64,000 bases of DNA from Sebastes aleutianus. Taxonomy: Eukaryota; Chordata; Actinopteri; Perciformes; Sebastidae. Below the pieces are notes generated by a model. It did not search any database. It saw nothing but the letters and a program-made list of their open reading frames with translations, and had not been told where the DNA came from. The position numbers and the translations under genes are program-made. The stretch spans positions 20,840,126 through 20,904,125 of the forward strand of contig CAKAKS010000062.1 of NCBI GenBank assembly GCA_916700875.1, written 5' to 3'. Of this stretch, positions 27,353 through 33,502 are shown one piece after another (the stretch's first letter is position 1; every line of letters begins with the position of its first letter).

Positions 27353-30300
27353 TGGCCCACAGGGAGTCAGAGGACCATGAGCAGCACTGGTTTTGGATTG
27401 GACTGAACCGCAGGAACCCGATGGACAACGGCAGCTGGAAGTGGAGCGACGGACTGGCTGTGAGTAAAGACAAGATGCAGCCGAACTGCCTGTACAGATA
27501 CCGGAGGAGCACAGTCTGTTTACTCTTTTCTTGTGTGTCAGTTCACGTACCAGAACTTCGGCCGCTACTACTACAACGTCCGGCAGTGTGCTGCAGCAGA
27601 CCTGGGCACTATGACCTGGCTGGCCATGCACTGTGACTCGGAGTTAGACTGGATCTGCAAGATCCCCAGAGGTACAGCAACACTGAGCCTTTCCTTTAGG
27701 CTTATTTAGAAAGACCTTTACTGTACGGGTACATCTTTAAATCATACTTCAGAATTATTGTTTTTTGTATAGAGTGCTGCAGGAATGAGTCCTAAAACCC
27801 CAGAAATTAGGAAATTAGAAAAGTAAAGTGTTTTTTGATCATTAAAGCATGTAAGCATGTTCTAGTAGAAACCCAAAATACAAGTATAAACCTGAAAATA
27901 GGTATAACATGTCCTCTTTAACATTTTAGGACCCATCAATGTTTTTTTTTTAATGGGTTGTTACTTAGATGCCTGAAATGGTTAACACAAGCTTAAGAGA
28001 TTTTAACGTTTTGTTCTACGACATAGATGGATAGTCCCTCATTAATTTTTTTACATGTCTTAAAAGAGGCGGTTGCTAACAAGCGGCAAAATGAGACTAC
28101 TAAATGTCATCACGCCGAACGCTAGTCCACCTTCAGCTTAGTGGTGGCGACATGAAGTCATGCGACCGTGGTGTCGTTTGTCTATAGCCTAACGTTAGTG
28201 TTTTACTTCTGGCTATGCTTCAAAAAACATGAAATTGGTGTTCATTCGTGGAGATTATTTTAGGTATCATAAACGTGTGTTTGCCACAGAGCTTATTTTC
28301 TTCAATAATCCAAAACCCAATAGAACAATCTCTTTGGCTTTTTGTCGAGGGATCCAGTGCGATGCTAACTTCCGGGCTGGCCTAAAAAAATACGTCATCC
28401 CTGCAGCACTCTATTCTATTTCATGTTGCACATTTTCTATTCATCTATAGAAATAGCCTTTTCCACCTACAGCATCACTCTCTGATTTGAGTCTCTCAAG
28501 ATTTCTTCCCTTTTTTTATTCATTACATTTCGGGTCTCTCCCATTTCGTATGAATACACTTTTATCTTGTGTGTGTGTCTTTAGGTAGTGTCGAGAAGGA
28601 ACCAGACGTCTCTGAAGGTCAGTCTTATTTTCTTAGCTTTGAACTTCTCTCAGCATACTGAACTGATCTCCTGAGGGCTTATTTCAAAACCTTCCTATTA
28701 TGTCTCATGACTGTCTTCCCTTCTCCTCTCATCCCTCATCTGTCAGGCACCACTTCCCCGGAGTGGATCGGCTTCCAGGAGGCTGAGTATAAATTCTTTG
28801 ACCACCGCACCACTTGGGACCAGGCCCAGAGGATTTGCTCCTGGTTCGACTCCTCGCTGGCGTCCGTCCACTCAGCTGAGGAGGAAGCTTTCCTAGCCAA
28901 CACTTTAAGCAAGGCACTGCACACTTTATCAAAAAGTTTATTTGTATGAGTTGATATAATCCAAAAAAATGCAATGAATTGCTTGTGGTTTAGCAGCTTT
29001 ATGATGGCAAAACCCTCAGAAATACCTAACAAGCACCAACCTGTGTAATCTGTGTAATTATTGTCTGTATTCTGCATGGCAGCCTTCTTCTACAGGTAAG
29101 CCCCATCTGTTAAACGTCTGTGTGGCCTCGACATGCCTTTTCCACAGTTTCTCTCTCACTTTCAGATGGTGAAGGTGACGTCTGTGTGACCTCAAAATGC
29201 CTTTTTCACAGTACCTCTCTCACTTTCAGATGGTGAAGGTGACGTCTGTGTGACCTCAAAATGCCTTTTTCACAGTACCTCTCTCACTTTCAGATGGTGA
29301 AGGTGACGTCTGTGTGACCTCAAAATGCCTTTTTCACAGTACCTCTCTCACTTTCAGATGGTGAAGATGACGTCTGTGTGGCCTCGACATGCCTTTTTAA
29401 CAGTTCCTCTCTCACTTTCAGATGCTGAAGGTGGAGGGCGACAACTGGTGGCTGGGGCTTCACACCTACGAAAACGACGGCCGCTTCCGCTGGTCCGACC
29501 ACTCTGTGCTCAATTATGTGTCCTGGGCCCTCGGGAGGCCGCACCCAGTCAGCCGTGATCGCAGATGTGTCCACTTGTCCGCCACCAAAGGTAAGAACAG
29601 CCGGGATAAGAGGCCTCAAGAGACCAAATCAGATGCGGTACACATGCGTGAGCTTGTGTTTTTCACTCCTGAACAGCGGAGTGGTCTGATCAGAAGTGTC
29701 ACTCTGACCTGCCCTACATCTGTAAGAGAGTGAATGTCACAGGCACCATTCCTCCAACTCCGTCATCCCCCCACCCACCTTCAGGCTGCCCTGACGGATG
29801 GTCCTCCTATCAACATAAGGTAGAGCTACAACACATGAGTAGTTCTACATAATGCCATTATTATGTTGTATAAAGGATTCAGGATGTCTAGAAAGCGTCA
29901 AATAATTACACCATATAGGCAGTGAAGCAAAGCAAGTAAACATGTACCTAATGTTTTATTTCATGCACCTGCTCAGGCTGTTCTCATACACCGTTCATAG
30001 CTATACTTACAAAAAGTAATGCACTGTAATTTGTGTATATCCCACGAAATAAATTTGTATGTAATCCACGTAATCCTGAACCATGAAGGATAAAGAACAA
30101 CAAACGCTGCGTAGAGAGGAGGTCGGGGTGGATGGGTGGGTCAGAAACCACCGGACTGTCGCCCAGAAGACGTGTTCGTACCCCCGTGTGAAACCAGAAG
30201 TCAACACTGATTTATTTGTCATGTAACTTACGTACTTAAGTTACGCCACTTCCGTAGTTATTATAACCCAAACCACGATCTTTTCCTAAACCTAACTAAT

Positions 30301-31993
30301 TAGTTTTGTTGCCTAAACCTAACCAAGTTGTTCCTTTGAAGACGGAAGTTTATTTTGTAGCGAGCGGCACTTGACACGTGTCGCTGGACATTCGTAGCAA
30401 AACACACGAAAAATGTGGAATAACTTTTTGTGAGAAATCATACAAACCGTTGTATGAGGATCCGCTCCTTGTCCTAACTCAACCTAATCTGAGCAATCTT
30501 GTTTTTTTAATGCGTGCAATGACATCTGGTGTTTCTGTAGTGTTTCAGAGTATTTGATCAGCCGTCCCGAGTCACATGGTCTGCAGCCAAGTTGAAATGT
30601 GACACACAGGCAGGAGTCCTGGCAGTGGTGTCCAATCACTTGGAGCAAGGTAATTACAGCGAGCTGGGAGGTGGTGCTTAAGTTAATGAACTTACCTCTC
30701 TACTATGTAGATCACTTACTCTTTCAGGTATAATTAATTGTATAAGGTAAATGTGTATGATCTGTCACTGGGCGAAACCTACGCTGAAAGATGTAAGACA
30801 CGTCTCTATTGGCCAGTCTTGTTCGGAGGGACAGTTTGGCAACCTCCACTGTTGGATTCATGAGCAAAACTTTTGGATTTGCAAACAAAACGTTTTAATC
30901 ACAAATATATTTTACATGCAATAAAACATTTTTTGATTGCAGTGTGGAAAGCTATGCTCTCAAACCTGTTCCGTTTGATTGGATAATAAAGACACTTGCA
31001 CTTGATTCTCCTCCTCGCAGCCTTCGTCACCACCCTGCTTCCCAATGCCAGTGTTGACCTCTGGGTGGGTCTGACCTCAGACTCTAAAGGTCATTTCCAG
31101 TGGGCCAAGGCCGGCCTGCTCAGCTACACCAACTGGGCTCCCGGAGAGCCACTCGACAACAGCGGACCGCACCACGACAAGACCCCGGTAGGTACCCACA
31201 GCACTCACCTATCAGCAGCACGCGTGTCGTGGTTTTGTCCTCGATCTGTTTCCTGTTCTGATGATGTCACTGTCACCTCTCAGGGGAACTGTGTGGTGAT
31301 GATTCACGGGAACCCGCAGAAGAACATCGGCATGTGGGCCTCCCGGGCCTGTGAGATGGAAAATAATGGCTTCATCTGTCAAAGGCAACAAGGTGTGAAA
31401 TTGAATAACAACCACAACAATGTCTGCTTTAAAAGTGCTCCGCAAACAGAAGTGTGTCAACTCTGTGGTTTCTTCAGACTCAGGTCTCCCTCCGGCCCCG
31501 GCTCTGATCCCTGCCTCCCTGTCTAAGCCCGTGGAGCTGGGTGGAGTGACGTACCGGGTTGTGGAGAAGCGTCTGGACTGGACCGGCGCCCTGCACCTCT
31601 GTGCATCTTTGAACGGGACCTTGGCCATGGTGAAGGATCCCTACCAGCAGGCTTACCTCACACTGCTGATCAACAGCCTGCGACGGCCCGCCTGGATCGG
31701 TATCTACAATTATGGAGTGAGCCTATTAACTTCCAGCATATCTTATTAGTATAATATTAATAGAGTTACACATGTGCAACAGTGTTTTCCTGCAGTGAAT
31801 TGCATCTTCTTTCTTGTTTTATGTTTCCAGGGACGGAGCTTCACCTGGCTGGGTGAGGAAGAAGTGTCGTATTCAAACTGGAAAGATGGGGAGCCCCATC
31901 AGTCGGCTGGATGCGGTCACATGACCACTACTGGGCAGTGGACTATCACTCCCTGTGATGCCAAACTGGAGGCTGCTATCTGTCAAATTAGTG

Positions 31994-32042
<49 letters not shown>

Positions 32043-33451
32043 GTAACAGCAATAAATATCAATTAACATGCTGCACAATGCACATAACAAATCACCAGAA
32101 TGCCAGAATCCCTGATAACATGTCTAATAATAGAAGAATAGAACTAATAGATGAAACTTCCCCAGTTGATTACTTACATTAATGACAATTAATTTTTGTA
32201 TTATAAGTCTGAAATTGTATGTTTATATATGCAAATGAGGTATTATCTAATGCTAACTTTTAGTGAATTTAGGAGAAATCTACAGACACTAATAGACAAA
32301 GTAGTAAAATAAACACCTAAATGTGTATTTTGGATGTTTTCTTTCCACTAGTCTGAAAGAAGACGTGTTATAGAAGCAAAATAGCCCAAATTCTTATTAA
32401 CCAGTGCATGAAAAACAGTGTTTTTGCCAGTAGTGTCCCGCCTTAATCTCTGTTGTTTTTCCTCCTTGCCAGATGAGCCTGTGCTTCACGAGTGGATCTA
32501 CCCCGGCCAGTGTCCTCACTCTCTGGGCGAGTGGGCGTGGGTGCCTTTCAGAAACCACTGTTACGCCTTCAACCTGCAAACTCTCAGACTGCAGCAGGAC
32601 GCACGAACAACATGTAAAAAAGGTAGGGAGGAGTTTCAAAAGCTCGTCCTGACTCCGACCCTGCTGCCCGTCCAGCTCATGATACTGAGCTGAAAGCCAA
32701 TTAAGTGCAACACTTCTGACCTTCTCCCCTGCCAACACAATTGACAAAACGCATCAATATTGTCTAAATTTAGAAGTGTTGTTCATTGAGCTGGCTGCAC
32801 AGTTGTTAAATCTCCTTACATGATCAATTCTCTGTTGTTCCATCTCTGTGCGTTTCTTTCTCTTCTAGTGGGAGCTGAACTTCTGTCCATCCTGGACGAG
32901 ACGGAGAACGGATTTGTGTGGGAACACATCCAGAGCTATGCAGAGCAGGCGCATGGAGCTTGGCTGGGCATCAGTGTGAAAGGTCCAGAAACATTGCATC
33001 AGACAGTCCGGCTCTCCAGCAGCAAACTTATTAACCTTCACATTTTCCAAAGTTTTTTTTTTTTTTTTAATCCAAGCTTATTCATTTTAGGCTGCTTTTA
33101 GTGAAATCATCTTACTCTGCTTGCAGATAGTTTTCCTAATTTAATAAGTGTTACCTGATTGATTATGATTTCCTTCATAGAATAATCATGAAACAATTAA
33201 TTAAGTAGAGGAAACCTAATTAAGTCAAGTAAATGTGATAAAGCAAGGTGCAATTAATTCATTTAAACTGCATTATTATCTGTCAGTGCAATTAGATCAT
33301 TTCAGTGAAATGCCCTGAAATACGCTTGGTAAGCTAATCCAATATTGGAAAACCTCTATGACTCAACAGAGATGATATGATATGACGAATTAGCTCTCCT
33401 TAAGATAAAATTAAAGAAACAGTTCTGCTTTAGTGTGTTTGAAGCTCATCT

Positions 33452-33502
<51 letters not shown>

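Noticed and set aside
27003..27631. Minus-strand frames with long Ser or His runs
   Set aside because: Shadows of (ATG)15 and of exons 13-15 in the wrong strand.
30165..30195. tRNA-gene B-box-like GTGTTCGTACCCCC and similar at 3650-3665
   Set aside because: No A box at the right distance and no cloverleaf; at most a hint of tRNA-derived origin for the repeat family.
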